A stretch of 64,000 bases of DNA. It comes from Ornithodoros turicata. Its lineage: Eukaryota; Arthropoda; Arachnida; Ixodida; Argasidae. The notes below the pieces were generated by a model, which saw only the letters and a list, made by a program, of their open reading frames with translations, was not told where the DNA came from and made no database searches. The position numbers and the translations under genes were made by a program. The DNA is taken from the NCBI RefSeq assembly GCF_037126465.1, contig NC_088201.1, positions 197,230,403 through 197,294,402 of the forward strand. Reading direction: 5' to 3'. Shown here piece by piece: positions 1 to 10,269 of the stretch (the first letter of the stretch is position 1; each line of letters opens with the position of its first letter).

Positions 1-2124
1 TTCGAACAGGGCTTTGCGATCTGCTTTGCGGGCTTTGTTTAGAGCGTCGTCAACTAAGCTAGGTGGAAATTGACGACCGATGAATGTTTCCCTAAGTTGA
101 GCTAGGTTTCTGTCCAAGTCATCGTCACTGGAACAGATGCGCCTGTATCGAAGTGCTTGGCTGTAAGGGATGGCAAGTTTAGTATGACGCGGGTGACAAC
201 TGTTAAATGCTAGATACTGTTGAGAGTCCGTAGGTTTACGGAACAGGTTTGTGGACAAGACCCCGTTGGTTAACTTTACTTGGACATCGAGAAAGTTAAC
301 AGTTGAAGGGGAATAAGAATGGGTGAACTTGACGGCCGGATGTGCGTTGTTAAAGTCGCTGATAAATGTAATTAGGTCATCTTCTGAGTGTGGCCACACC
401 ATGAAGATGTCGTCGAGGAACCGCTTGTAAAGTGTGGGCTTCCTTCAGGCGCTTAGACAGAAATTCCTCCTCTAGAGCTCCCATAAAAATATTTGCATAG
501 TTAGGTGCCATTTTTGTACCCATAGCCGTGCCATGAACTTGCAAGTAGTGCTTACCGTCAAATTCGAAGTTGTTATTTTTCAGAATAAGATTGAGAAATG
601 TGCATAGACACACGGATCGTATGAGGTATCAGAATATTTTGAAAATGCCCTTTCAGCTGCAGCAATGCCATCCTCGTGGGGGATGTTAGTATATAGAGAG
701 GAAACGTCTAGCGTGACTGGCAAACTGGAAGGAGGAGGCTGACATTCACTTAAAACTTGAAGAAAGTGATTGGTGTCGTTAATGTAGGATGGTAGTTTAG
801 GAGGTATATCTTTAAGAAGGTGGTCAACAAAGCTTGAAATGTTCTCGGTAGCTGTACCGTTGCATGAAACTATTGGGCGCCCTGGATTTCCAGGTTTATG
901 AATTTTTGGGAGCATATAAAACCTGCACGCTGCGGGGTCTTTGGGGAGTAGATAATCGTATAGGGTGCAATCTATCTTTTTACTTGCTTTTAGATCTTTT
1001 AGACTGCGGATAATATAAGCCGTAAATTCCTCTGTAGGGTCAGCCTCGAGGAGTTTGTAGAACGATGCGCACGATAATTGCGGGATACCATCGTTAATGT
1101 AGTTTTCTTTGTCCATTACTACGATTGCACCACCTTTATCAGCTTTTTTAATGACTATGTCACTGCGGTCCCGAAGGTCAGAAAGGCTGCGCTGCTCAGT
1201 CGGCGTTAGATTTGGCTTCGATTTGCTGTTGTTTGATTTATTGTAAGCGTTAATGATAGCTTTTTGAACTGCACGGATGTACATGTCCGTAGCCTTTTCA
1301 CGGTTAGCCTCTGGCGTAAAGTTGGATAGCGGTTTAAATGGGTTAGAATCTGATTTAGGTTTGTCATGAAAGTATTTCTTCAGACGTAGACGGCGGGCGA
1401 AATTATCTAAGTCCAGATAAAGTTGGTATTCATCTAGCTTGTTGTTACTGGGGCAGAATGAGAGGCCACGGCTGAGTAGTGAGATTTCCGAATCGGTAAG
1501 TTCGTGGGACGATAAATTAACGACGTTATGGGACTTCTGAGGTAGCATCTCTGCAGATGAGGCTGCTGGGGTGGGACCTGTTTCTCTAGCAAGCGGTTGA
1601 CGATTTTGCGACGGCGTATTAGTTGTACCTGCATTACTTATATGATCACAGTCCTGAGCTGACACACTGGGTTCAAGCGTAGCTGGAGTATAAACGTTGT
1701 CCCTGACTAGCTTCCTCCGCTTAGCATTGTGAATTGCCTCTTCCCTTTCTTTTGCGTATTGTGCTAATTCTAACTGGTGGTTGTCTGTTAAAACAGATTT
1801 ACAATCGATAGTTTTCGCCTGCTGGGATGATTGGTCTATGGCGTCCTCACAATGGGATATAAGCACTTCGATTAACGCGGCCGAAGCATTGTTGAGGATC
1901 TCATTCCACTTATTCTGATGTGCAGATTTTAGGGGAAAGGTGGGTTTAAGGTTAATGGCGAGACCCTTGGGAATTTTGTCCTGATCTTTGTAGAGTTGTA
2001 AAGTGGTGCGATGGGAATTATAGCGTGCTGATTTATCGGCTAGCTTACGCAGTTTAAAGAAAGCTTGCGTACTTGGGGGAGGTTCACTTTCAGAAGGAGA
2101 AGAGGTACGCTTACCGGCGGTTAG
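1..2124 (-). pseudogene. Penelope-like element reverse transcriptase (broken, runs off left edge)
   Basis: Reading leftward, the protein opens with a PLE-type N-terminal region containing IPKGL. It continues with KADKGGAIVV and MLPKIHKPGNPGRPIVS, then the SLYTNIPHEDG and [19 protein letters not shown] blocks, and near 395-420 the RFLDDIF catalytic motif. These are the usual ordered RT blocks of the Penelope family, which copies RNA into DNA for retrotransposition. The frame shifts near 605-620 and again near 435, so one intact protein is no longer made. The part after the catalytic motif reads on to base 1, so the C-terminal GIY-YIG nuclease lies outside the window. No ATG is needed at the left of the ORF: it is open right back to a TGA at 2127-2125 that separates it from the in-frame SGNH ORF. 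Family assignment is firm; activity is excluded for this copy. Confidence 0.9.
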
Positions 2125-2930
2125 TCAGTCCAGCGTCGATGGTCTTGTATTCTGCCGTCGTCGTTCCAGGGCGGCTGCCTCCTGAGGGGTAGGCCACACT
2201 GGATCCGGAACAGCAGTCACGTTGGGTCGGCGTGATGGTAGCAGCCGTCGAAGTCGTGGAAGCAGGTCCAACAGGTGTCGGCTGATCATACGAACTCCCT
2301 CGAAGTTTGGATGGAGGCCGTCAGCTGCAAGGACCTGGGTTGGTCGTCGTCGGTGGAATCCGTGGTCCAGGTAGCAGAGGTCGGTCGAGTTCCGGCAAAG
2401 CTGGACCAGTCGGCGGTTGAAGTCGAAGGCCCGCGGGTTGCACTGGAACTCCCTTCGCCTGTCAATGAAATGGCGGCGCCTGTTATGAGAGCGAGGAAGC
2501 ACTAACGTACAAACCGTCATTTCAATTCCCGGGCCCGGATCTTGTTGAGGAGTCGCTGGTAGTGGGAGAATGCCTGCTGGGGGTCCAAAAGTGGCATATC
2601 GTTGGTTCCACAGTGTAGAACCACGACACGCACACTTGGTGGCAGCAAGTCTACTTCCTCCAGGAAATCCATGATGTTTCCTCCGCTGCGGGATACAAAC
2701 ATCGTTGGCATCAGTCGAGACCTGGGATTAAAATGATGATGTAAGTATTTAGTCTGAGAGTCTCCAAGAACAGCAATAAGGGGGGCAAAAGAGGGGTCAG
2801 TCCGTCCTTGTCTTGCGGCGGCCATTGTGGAAACGTAGGGTGAGATAAAAGGATTATCAAACGGCCACGAAGCTTTAGAGACGTTCAAAAAAAGACGCGG
2901 AAACTTCGACTGTAATTCATCTAACGTCAT
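2125..2930 (-). pseudogene. SGNH/GDSL-type hydrolase ORF of the minus-strand PLE (frameshifted)
   Basis: Two overlapping frames (2930-2517 and 2520-2125) together give an SGNH-hydrolase-like protein. It has a block I Ser motif AVLGDSQ, the block III motif HCGTNDM and the block V motif DGLHPN carrying the Asp/His pair. Compared with the plus-strand copy at 3675, four bases are missing near 2528, which splits the frame. SGNH enzymes are small esterases or acylhydrolases; a role inside a retroelement is inference, although esterase domains are known in ORF1 of CR1-type LINEs and GDSL ORFs in the large rotifer PLE arrays called Terminons. The ORF ends in TGA at 2127-2125 and the following codons continue in the same frame into the PLE reverse transcriptase. 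The upstream ATG at 2930 gives an extra N-terminal segment; the ATG corresponding to MAAARQ is the more conservative start. Confidence 0.8.
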
Positions 2931-2934
2931 TTAT

Positions 2935-3228
2935 GTCATTCAGTGCGGCATGTGCCAAGCACAACACCTAGGTCAGACTAAAACGTCATTTCGGATCAGG
3001 TTCAACAACCACCGATCTGACGTTACCAAAAAGCCAAACCTCCCGGTCTCTCGCCATTTCAAACAACCAGGTCATTCACTAAATAATGTGTCACTTTTTA
3101 TTCTCCAGTCAAATTTTAGCTCAGATCGGTGCAGGGAACAACGCGAATCTTATCTCATTTACACATTCCAATCAACCATTAACGAAGATATGGGAGCACT
3201 TTCAACGGTAAGAAATTTGGCCGCCTAG
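2935..3228 (+). pseudogene. PLE GIY-YIG endonuclease C-terminal fragment
   Basis: The frame is open from about 2932 and reads VIQCGMCQAQHLGQTKTS followed by RFNNHRSD, then VSRHFKQPGHS, and a C-terminal REQRESYLI, before a TAG at 3226. This matches the usual C-terminal nuclease of Penelope-like elements (residues after the G-Q-T, an Arg in the RxRFNNH helix and a late Glu). GIY-YIG nucleases nick target DNA to prime reverse transcription. Only the last ~98 residues remain and the RT that should precede them has been lost, so it is a 5'-truncated copy. The strand is opposite to the RT at 1-2124. Confidence 0.8.
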
Positions 3229-3490
3229 ATGAGCTACACTTTCTTCCTTTTCGTTTCCCTTCTGTTTTTCTTTCTTTTTTTCAGCAAAGTTTGAAGCAGC
3301 GCTCACCCTGCCCGGAATTTTCCCCAAAGCGGACAGTGACCTACGGCGAATGACATCACCACCCGGACTTGACCTTCTGGGATATTCCCGAATCTGACTC
3401 ACTGACAAACGCCTGTGGCGTGCCCGTACCGATTATGACGTCATGTAGCAGACGTATTTAAGACATGTGTAATCCGCTACGCATCTTTAG

Positions 3491-3525
3491 TCCTGACGAA
3501 GACAGTGCCACTGTCGAAACGTCGA
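3491..3525 (+). ncRNA. Hammerhead-ribozyme-like motif in the PLE pseudo-LTR
   Basis: CTGACGA at 3493-3499 fits the core CUGANGA. It is followed by a self-complementary stem (GACAGTG / CACTGTC, 3501-3515) and then GAAAC at 3516-3520, the second half of the hammerhead core. Hammerhead motifs are established features of PLE terminal repeats, and the position between the nuclease stop and the next unit is right. The cleavage-site stem was not traced with confidence, so self-cleavage is unproven. Confidence 0.6.
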
Positions 3526-3674
3526 CCCCTTGCCAATTTTACTTTTTAACGTCTCCCCATGTAATAAACTAGTGTTTGTAACTTCCCTAAAATCTGTTTC
3601 CGCGTCTTTTTTTGAACTTCTGTAAAACTTCGTGGCCGTTTGATAATCCTTTTACCTCACCCTACGTTTCCACA

Positions 3675-4370
3675 ATGGCCGCCGCAAGACAAGGACGGAT
3701 TGTCAGGAAGTACTCCTCTTTTGCCCCTCTTATTGCTGTTCTTGGAGACTCTCAGACGAAATACTTACATCATCATTTTAATCCCAGGTCTCGACTGATG
3801 CCAACGATGTTTGTATCCCGCAGGGGAGGAAAGATCATGGATTTCCTGGAGGAAGTAGACTTGCTGCCACCAAGTGTGCGTGTCGTGGTTCTACACTGTG
3901 GAACCAACGATATGCCACTTTTGGACCCCCAGCAGGCATTCTCCCACTACCAGCGACTCCTCAACAAGATCCGGGCCAGTGGTGGAATTGAAATGACGGT
4001 TTGTACGTTAGTGCTTCCTCGCTCTCATAACAGGCGCCGCCATTTCATTGACAGGCGAAGGGAGTTCCAGTGCAACCCGCGGGCCTTCGACTTCAACCGC
4101 CGACTGGTCCAGCTTTGCCGGAACTCGATCGACCTCTGCTACCTGGACCACGGATTCCACCGACGACGACCAACCCAGGTCCTTGCAGCTGACGGCCTCC
4201 ATCCAAACTTCGAGGGAGTTCGGATGATCAGCCGACACCTGCTGGACCTGCTTCCACGACTTCGACGGCTCCTACCATCACGCCGACCCAACGTGACTGC
4301 TGTTCCGGATCCAGTGTGGCCTACCCCTCAGGCACGCAGTCATAGTTCTGCAGAAGCTTCAATGCTCTAA
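3675..4370 (+). CDS. SGNH/GDSL-type hydrolase ORF of a Penelope-like element (unbroken copy)
   Basis: From ATG 3675 (MAAARQGR) the frame is open for about 231 codons. The same three SGNH blocks as in the minus copy are intact: GDSQ near residue 26, CGTND about 50 residues later and DGLHPN in the last third. The rest is Arg-rich (RRRHF, PRLRRLLPSRRP), which could serve nucleic-acid binding. The last ~12 codons after WPTPQ are unrelated to the minus copy, so the natural C-terminus is lost at the element truncation. The frame also continues upstream of the ATG to a TAA near 3590, without an ATG. No signal peptide is seen. Function in the element is unknown; hydrolase activity is inferred from motifs only. 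Confidence 0.75.
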   Translation: MAAARQGRIVRKYSSFAPLIAVLGDSQTKYLHHHFNPRSRLMPTMFVSRRGGKIMDFLEEVDLLPPSVRVVVLHCGTNDMPLLDPQQAFSHYQRLLNKIRASGGIEMTVCTLVLPRSHNRRRHFIDRRREFQCNPRAFDFNRRLVQLCRNSIDLCYLDHGFHRRRPTQVLAADGLHPNFEGVRMISRHLLDLLPRLRRLLPSRRPNVTAVPDPVWPTPQARSHSSAEASML

Positions 4371-4603
4371 CTCCTCCACCAATGCCACTTAAAAAAAGTG
4401 CCTTAACAGTTCTCTTGCATCTCGTAGCACCCAGCTTTAGTGGTGTACTTCAAAGGCACCTCTCAGCCCTTGTAAATGGTTCCCGAAAAGAAGGGAAAAA
4501 GTGGCATGCATGAAATAGGTAGCGTAATTTCCGTAATTGAAATTGGCGATGGTGAAGCCATGCAATTTGGACACTTGAGCTGGAATGACCCTTAGTAGAT
4601 GCA
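4336..4603. other. No gene seen between the PLE and the DUF4806-type gene
   Basis: AT-rich sequence with no long frame. It would be the 3' flank of the minus-strand gene ending at 4604. No clear AATAAA on the minus strand was found close to the stop. Confidence 0.5.
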
Positions 4604-4761
4604 TCAGCCATACCTGTCAGTGAGGAACTCGCTTGTTGTCTGCGTGGATGCCTGTCTTCCCTTTGTCCTCCGCTCTTTTGCATGTCTTAACCAGCTGACA
4701 ATGACACCCTTCACATCCAGCTTCGCCGCTCCTTGAATTTTGCGATTTATTTTGATGGTTG
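4604..4761 (-). pseudogene. Exon 6 (last) of the DUF4806-like gene
   Basis: The acceptor is CACTGTAG ending at 4762. The conserved-looking frame reads ATIKINRKIQGAAKLD, then VIVSWLRHAKERR, a basic C-terminal tail, and stops at TGA 4606-4604. Exon 5 leaves two bases while this frame needs one, so joining the two puts the tail out of frame. Either a one-base indel has occurred or a small exon was missed. The whole 4.3-kb LTR element separates it from exon 5. Confidence 0.45.
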
Positions 4762-5860
4762 CTACAGTGTAAATGTGTAGGGATTACATTTATGAGACTT
4801 GACAAACCAATGACTACCAAAAAATTTACATCAGTTGCATTCTTTAGTCTGGTCAGATGAATTACGTGGGGTGTCTATCCTCATTGTATTATCCAGAGCA
4901 AGTACTTCATAGAAAAACGCTACACAAACCTGGTTTTCACGAGGATGTGAAAACTGCATATCAAACATGATTGACGTGACAGCTGCTTTCATCAACACTG
5001 CAACATCTGCTGCTTGTCAGATTTCTATGTGTTTACAGCAGCAACATGATGATTACGTGACCAACAGAGGTTATGAATCACTGCTGAACATACAATGAAC
5101 AGTTGGTAGTGATGTCAATTTTTGAAAGGAAAGCTTCAATTAAGCCTATAGCAAAACACACTGTTCTAGAGGGCGTAAAAAAGGGAAGACAAGCTGGTGA
5201 ACATGGTTCATATTCTGGTTCTACAGATGTTGACCCTGCTCAAACACATGAGCACGAGAAACTGCTATGTTCCTATAGTCTGTCAAGCTTAAGGAAAGAG
5301 AGCAGAAATATGCAACTCTGCAAGAGCACTAACAAGTCAATTCAGTTTTATAGTTAGCTGATCAACGTGTATCAGTCTATCTTCAGTAGTATGACGGCAT
5401 TGGGGCAGTAGTTTATCCAGAATTGCAACAATGGGAGGATAAATCACTGCAGGACATGAAATTCAAGATTACAAGACCATATGTTTGAGACCTCTAATCT
5501 TGAAGGTTGGCACAGTACAGGCTCATACTCCACCACCCCACACTAAGAACTTAGTACATGTGGATGAAAGGTGAGGAAAGTCACTGAAAAGGTTGCGAGC
5601 TGCAGGACTCTGACTCATATCATTGTGTTAACTTATGCAGATTTTTTAAATGCATCTCTGATTTATATGCTAGGTGATTCCACGTAGGACCAGGCAGGCT
5701 GGTCCAGACGTGGCCTATGATTTTACTTGAAAAATTATACGCTGTTGGCCAATATCTCCAGGTAACGAAGCCATTTGTTTCAGGCCTCTATGTGCATTCG
5801 TTGCCGAGAAAAGAAAAAAAAATGAAGCGTGAAGCGAGGTGGGACTTGCTTGTATCACTC
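4762..5860. other. Left part of intron 5; nothing recognised
   Basis: About 1.1 kb without a supported gene. Short open frames here (for example near 5103-5357) show no motif, no splice context and no repeat partner. The stretch ends at the 5' LTR. Confidence 0.5.
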
Positions 5861-6000
5861 TGTAGCGACCCAGCCAGGCACAGCGTCATCTGCGCACGCC
5901 GATCTTCGTCGGCCTCTGCGCACGCTCCCCGCTCACTGCGCTCTTGCAATAAACCAGTTCTGGTTCCACCCTTCAACTAGAGGTTCTCTCTCTTCCTTCA
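5861..6000 (+). repeat. 5' LTR of the Ty3/Gypsy element
   Basis: 140 bp, TGTAGCGACC to CTTCCTTCA, with an AATAAA signal near 5948 that would act in polyadenylation. Unusually short for an LTR. It is repeated at 10032-10171 with eight substitutions and no gaps. Confidence 0.92.
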
Positions 6001-6001
6001 C

Positions 6002-6014
6002 TGGTGACCCGAAC
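6002..6014 (+). promoter_or_regulatory. Primer-binding site
   Basis: TGGTGACCCGAAC begins with TGG (the complement of a tRNA 3' CCA) one base after the LTR. The identity of the tRNA was not resolved. Confidence 0.7.
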
Positions 6015-6030
6015 TTAGAACACAGCTGCC

Positions 6031-6868
6031 ATGACGTCTCCGGCGCTGACGATGCCGGACACCGCACCGCTGGCGTCGCAACCTTCCACTCTTCATGCGG
6101 TAGCCGTGAAGATTCCGCCTTTCTGTCCAGCCGTCCCGGTGGTTCGCCAACATCGAAGCGCAGTTTGCCCTCCGAGGCACATCTGCACAGCAAACAAAAT
6201 TATTTCACGTCGTTGGAGCGCTTGGCCGTAACGAAGCGTCAGAGGTCAGGGACGTCATCACCAACCCCCCAGCAGACAACCCTTTCGACGCGTTAAAAGA
6301 CGCGCTCACGAAGAGAACGACAGCCTCTGAACAGGAACGCCTGCGACAACTGCTCATAGCTGAGGTCCTCGGCGACAGGAAGCCTTCACAGCTGCTGCGT
6401 CGGATGCAGCAGTTGTTGGGCGATAGGGCCTCATCCTTGGACAAATCCATCCTGCGCGAATTATTCCTGCAGCGTCTTCCGAACACGGTTCGCATGATAC
6501 TAACAACGTCGAGCAGCGTTTCGCTCGAGGCTTTAGCGGAGATGGCGGAGAAGATGAGGGACATTGCGCCGCCAACTGTTTGTGCATTATCTCCACAACC
6601 CTCTGCGCCATCACCGTCGGACTTCCAGGAGCTGCGTGACGAAGTCAGCCGCCTTTCCGGCTTGGTTGCATGAAGCCTACGCTTCGGCCGATCGCGAAGC
6701 CCAAGACACCGCAGCCCTCGTCGCGGCAACTTCCGTCGTCGCACACCATCGCCTCTCCAGCAGTCTGCAAATCCCGGTGAGTGTTGGTACCACCAAACTT
6801 TCGGATACCGTGCGCGCCGCTGCCAGCCTCCCTGCTCCAGACAGGGAAACGGGAGCGTCAACAACTGA
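6031..6868 (+). pseudogene. Gag of the Ty3/Gypsy element (broken)
   Basis: The start MTSPALTMPD at 6031 is in a different frame from the rest; the shift is near 6125-6135, inside the segment that should read up to the W-F-A motif. From there one frame runs through FANIEAQFALRG, LLRRMQQLLGD and LRELFLQRLP, the conserved structural part of Mag-clade Gag. A TGA at 6671-6673 interrupts it, yet the same frame continues with an Arg/Ser-rich RNA-binding tract and a zinc-finger-like CWYHQTFGYRARRCQPPC at 6782-6835, ending at TGA 6868. Gag packages the element RNA in particles. Two lesions make it inactive. Confidence 0.8.
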
Positions 6869-8720
6869 AGACGGCCAGTTTAGTTGACGCAGCCCCAAGT
6901 CGTCCACGCCTCTTTTACATCACTGACCGCGGCTCTGGCGCCCGCTTTTTGGTTGATACGGGCGCGGCGGTCTGCGTCATCCCCGCCTCTCGAGACGATC
7001 AGAAGCGGACCCCACCTAACACCAGTCTTCAAGCTGTCAACGGATCCCCTATTACGACTTACGGCGAAAAACTCGTTACACTCAACTTTGGTCTACGCCG
7101 CGTTTTTCGGTGGATTTTTGTGATTGCCAAGGTACCCCAAGCCATCATCGGTGCCGACTTCTTGGCCCACTTCGGGCTCCTGGTCGACATGAGTCGAAGA
7201 AGGCTAATTGACAGAACCACCAGCCTTTCGGTTCAAGGGGTTGCCGTCACCTCGCCAGTTACCCCAACCATCCGTCGACTCGAACCGAAAACTGACTTCG
7301 AAGCTATTTTGCACGACTTTACAGACCTCACTCAACCACCAAACTGGAAGCTCCCGGTCAAACACCACGTCGTGCACCACATTGTGACATCGGGCCCGCC
7401 AGTGCACGTTCACCCTCGCAGGCTGGCGCCAGAGAAATTCAAAGTGGCTAAAGAAAAATTCAAGCACATGCTCGAGCTCGGAATTATCAGGCCATCATCT
7501 AGCGACTGGTCTTCGGCTCTCCACATGCCCCCCCCAAAAAAAAACAGGTGACTGGCGGCCATGTGGGGACTATAGACAGCTAAACCGGGTTACTGTACCC
7601 GATCGCTATCCGAGACCACACGTCCAAGACTTCGCGGCAAATCTGCATGGCGCAAGAATATTCTCGAAACTCGACCTAGTACGCGCCTACCACCAGATCC
7701 CGGTGGCGCCCGAGGACATCGGTAAGACCGCAATAACCACGCCGTTCGGGCTGTTTGAATTTTTGCGCATGCACTTTGGACTCCGGAATGCGGCACAAAC
7801 TTTTCAACGGTTCGTTGACTCAGTCATCAGAGGATTGCCGTTCGCATTTGCTTATATTGACGACCTTCTCATCGCTAGTGCCACCCCGGAAGAACACGCC
7901 GACCATCTTCGCACACTCTTTGCCCGCCTCAACAAGTTTGGAATCATAGTGAACGCTACCAAGAGCGAGTTTGGAGTGGAAGAACTTGATTTTCTGGGTC
8001 ACCACATCACCCGCTCGGGCATCACTCCTCTCGCGTCCAAGGTGAAAGCCATCCAAGAGTTTCCGCAGCCGACTACCTCACGAAAGCTCCGCGAGTTCCT
8101 CGGGCTAGTAAATTTTTACAGAAGATTCGTGCCGCACTGCGCATCCACCCTCCAGCCTTTGGAAGCGTTGCTCACGGATTCCAAAGGCCGCAATGCCCCT
8201 CTTGCCTGGACATCGTGCGCCACAGATGCCTTTTGCAATATCAAGCAGGCTCTCGCTGAATCCACCTTGTTGAGGCATCCAGTGCACGATGCGCCCACGG
8301 CGCTCATGGTGGACGCATCATCATCGGCCGTTGGCGCTGTGCTTCAGCAACGGATCGACCACGCGTGGCAGCTCCTATCATTTTTCTCTCGGAAATTCGA
8401 AGACAGGGAAACTCGATACAGCACCTTTTCCCGTGAACTGCTTGCTGTCTTGCGTTCGGTGAAGCATTTCCGCCCGTTTCTTGAAGGTCGCGTCTTCACT
8501 ATATACACCAACCACAAGCCGCTGACCCACGCGTTCACTTCATCCGGCAACAGTTACTCACCACGGGGGATTCGCCAACCTACTTCGTGTCCGTGTTTTC
8601 CACGGACATTCGGCACGTCAGCGGTCACGACAACCCCGTGGCCGATGCTCTCAGCCGCACCAGCGCACTGTCACCACGTCTTCCGCAAGCTATCAGTACT
8701 CCGCGCTCAGCCTAGAGACA
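6869..8720 (+). pseudogene. Pol: protease, reverse transcriptase and RNase H (frameshifted)
   Basis: The first frame (to 7551) holds the aspartic protease with FLVDTGAAVCVIP and the late IIGADFL, then the RT N-terminus ([15 protein letters not shown]). A run of C and A at about 7527-7545 shifts the frame. The second frame (to about 8560) holds [12 protein letters not shown], the catalytic YIDDLL and RNase H with a MVDASS Asp, SRELLAV Glu and YTNHKPL. A further shift lies near 8555-8580, after which [14 protein letters not shown], the end of RNase H, is readable before a TAG near 8712. All catalytic motifs survive; continuity does not. Protease cuts the polyprotein, RT/RNase H makes cDNA. Confidence 0.88.
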
Positions 8721-10019
8721 TTGGCTGACCTGCAACGCTCAGACGAAGACCTCCGCATGCTCCGCGAAAGCTCTACATCGTCGCTTCGTCTCGAAGACGT
8801 CCTTCTTCCCGGTACCGCCACCACGCTTGTCTGCGACGTATCCCAGGGGCATCCACGACCCTTTGTCCCAGCAGCCCTGCGCAGGCGGGTATTTGATACC
8901 CTCCACGCACTATCGCACCCGGGCATGCGCGCAACGCAGAAGTTAATCAGTGCGCGGTACGTGTGGCCCGGCATGCAAGCCGAGATCAAGCACTGGACAC
9001 GTAGCTGCCAGCAGTGCCAGAGAGCTAAGATACAGCGACACACTTTTGCTCCCGTGCACCCCTTCCTTCCACCTGACACCCGCTTTGAAAAGGTACACTT
9101 GGACATCGTGGGCCCCCTCCCGCCTTCTCAAGGTCACCGCTATCTACTCACTGTGGTAGACAGTTTCACGCGGTGGCCTGAGGCGGCCCCCATGCCTGAT
9201 ATCTCCGCCGCAACTGTCGCCGCTACCTTCACGAGCACGTGGGTTGCCCGCTTCGGAGTGCCCTCCACTATCACTACTGACCGTGGGCGGCAGTTTGAGT
9301 CGTGTTTATTCAGCGCCCTCACCACCTTACTGGGATCTCAACGGATTCGGACCACTTCCTACCATCCGGCGTCAAACGGCATGATGGAACGATTCCGCCC
9401 TCGAGGCACAACTCACAACTCAAAGCCGCCCTCAAGGCACACCCCACCCCCACCTCTTGGACGGAAGTTCTTCCTGTCGTCCTGCTCGGCCTCCGTTCAG
9501 TCTTCAAGCCGGACTTGGGGTGCACCGTTGCAGAGCTCGTTTACGGGACAACTCTGCGGCTACCTGGAGAATTCCTCGTGTCCCGAGGCTATTCCCCCGC
9601 CAGACCCAGCAAACTACGTTTCTCGGCTAAAAGCCATATTCGACCAGCTTCGCCCAGCAACCCCTCGTCAACCATCTTCCTCCAGGCTTTACGTGCACGA
9701 CGACCTGGAGACGTGCACACACGTTTTCGTACGCGTCGACGCTGTCCGAAAGCCACTACAGCCTCCTTATACTGGTCCCTATCAAGTCCTCAGCCGCACT
9801 TCCAAGTTATTCTCCCTCATCATCAACGGCAAGCAAGAGCAAGTCTCCATCGACAGATTAAAGCCTGCATACATTGAGGCTCCTGCTGCTGACCTCACGG
9901 CTGCTCTGGTCTCCACCCCTCACTCCGTTTACCAGCCTGCCGTTCCCCGTTCAGCAAAATCCGTCCACTGGGCCCCTGTCCTGGTGACGCACCGCTCTTG
10001 CGTTTCACCAACGCGCTAA
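8721..10019 (+). pseudogene. Integrase of the Ty3/Gypsy element (with a two-way frameshift)
   Basis: 432 codons hold an H2C2 zinc domain (HALSHPG ... CQQCQ), the first catalytic Asp in [10 protein letters not shown], the second in [10 protein letters not shown] and the Glu in NGMMERF. Just after the Glu the reading frame slips into another frame (about 9390-9590, readable there as [10 protein letters not shown] and [12 protein letters not shown]) and then returns for the C-terminal part with PYTGPYQVL. Two compensating indels thus replace a stretch of about 60 residues. Integrase joins the cDNA to chromosomal DNA. The frame ends at TAA 10017-10019, just ahead of the purine tract. Confidence 0.85.
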
Positions 10020-10030
10020 GGGGGGAGCAG
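10018..10030 (+). promoter_or_regulatory. Polypurine tract
   Basis: AAGGGGGGAGCAG lies directly before the 3' LTR, the expected place for plus-strand priming of cDNA synthesis. Confidence 0.7.
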
Positions 10031-10031
10031 C

Positions 10032-10171
10032 TGTAGCAACCCAGCCAGGCACAGCGTCATCTGCGCACGCCGATTTTCGTTGGCCTCTGCCCACGCTCCC
10101 CGCTCGCTGCGCTCTTGCAATAAACCAGTTCTCGTTACACCCTTCAACTAGAAGTTCTCTCTCTTCCTTCA
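10032..10171 (+). repeat. 3' LTR of the Ty3/Gypsy element
   Basis: 140 bp matching the 5' LTR with eight substitutions, again with AATAAA. It ends TTCCTTCA and is followed by ACACT. Confidence 0.92.
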
Positions 10172-10269
10172 ACACTTTTCGTTTTTCCGAGCTTTGGCTA
10201 CTCCTGGTGGAGACGCCATGCCTGGAAGAAACCTTTGTGATTTTGCTTTATGCATTTTACATAATATAC

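Larger units (their letters stand above)
2931..4335 (+). mobile_element. Penelope-like element, plus strand: tail plus start of next unit
   Basis: This block reads, in order, the GIY-YIG nuclease end of a PLE, a 3' untranslated stretch with a hammerhead-like motif, and then the beginning of a further unit with the SGNH ORF. Tail followed by head is the known tandem (pseudo-LTR) arrangement of PLEs. Similarity to the minus-strand copy stops at about 4335, just after the codons for PDPVWPTPQ, so the second unit is truncated and has no RT. The left edge at about 2930 abuts the 5' end of the minus-strand copy head to head, which is also a usual PLE arrangement. Confidence 0.75.
5861..10171 (+). 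mobile_element. Ty3/Gypsy LTR retrotransposon (Mag-like), full length but degenerate
   Basis: Two 140-bp direct repeats starting TGTAG and ending TTCA bound 4.0 kb coding for Gag, protease, reverse transcriptase, RNase H and integrase in that order. That order defines Ty3/Gypsy. The primer-binding site follows the 5' LTR by one base and a purine tract precedes the 3' LTR. The two LTRs differ at 8 of 140 positions by my alignment, so the insertion is not recent. At least four frame disruptions and a stop in gag make it non-autonomous now. The target duplication is unclear: CACT precedes and ACACT follows. It lies antisense in an intron of the DUF4806-like gene. Confidence 0.92.

Noticed and set aside
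5717..6296. Overlapping frames across the 5' LTR of the Ty3/Gypsy element
   Set aside because: They cross the LTR and primer-binding site and are shadows of the true gag frame.
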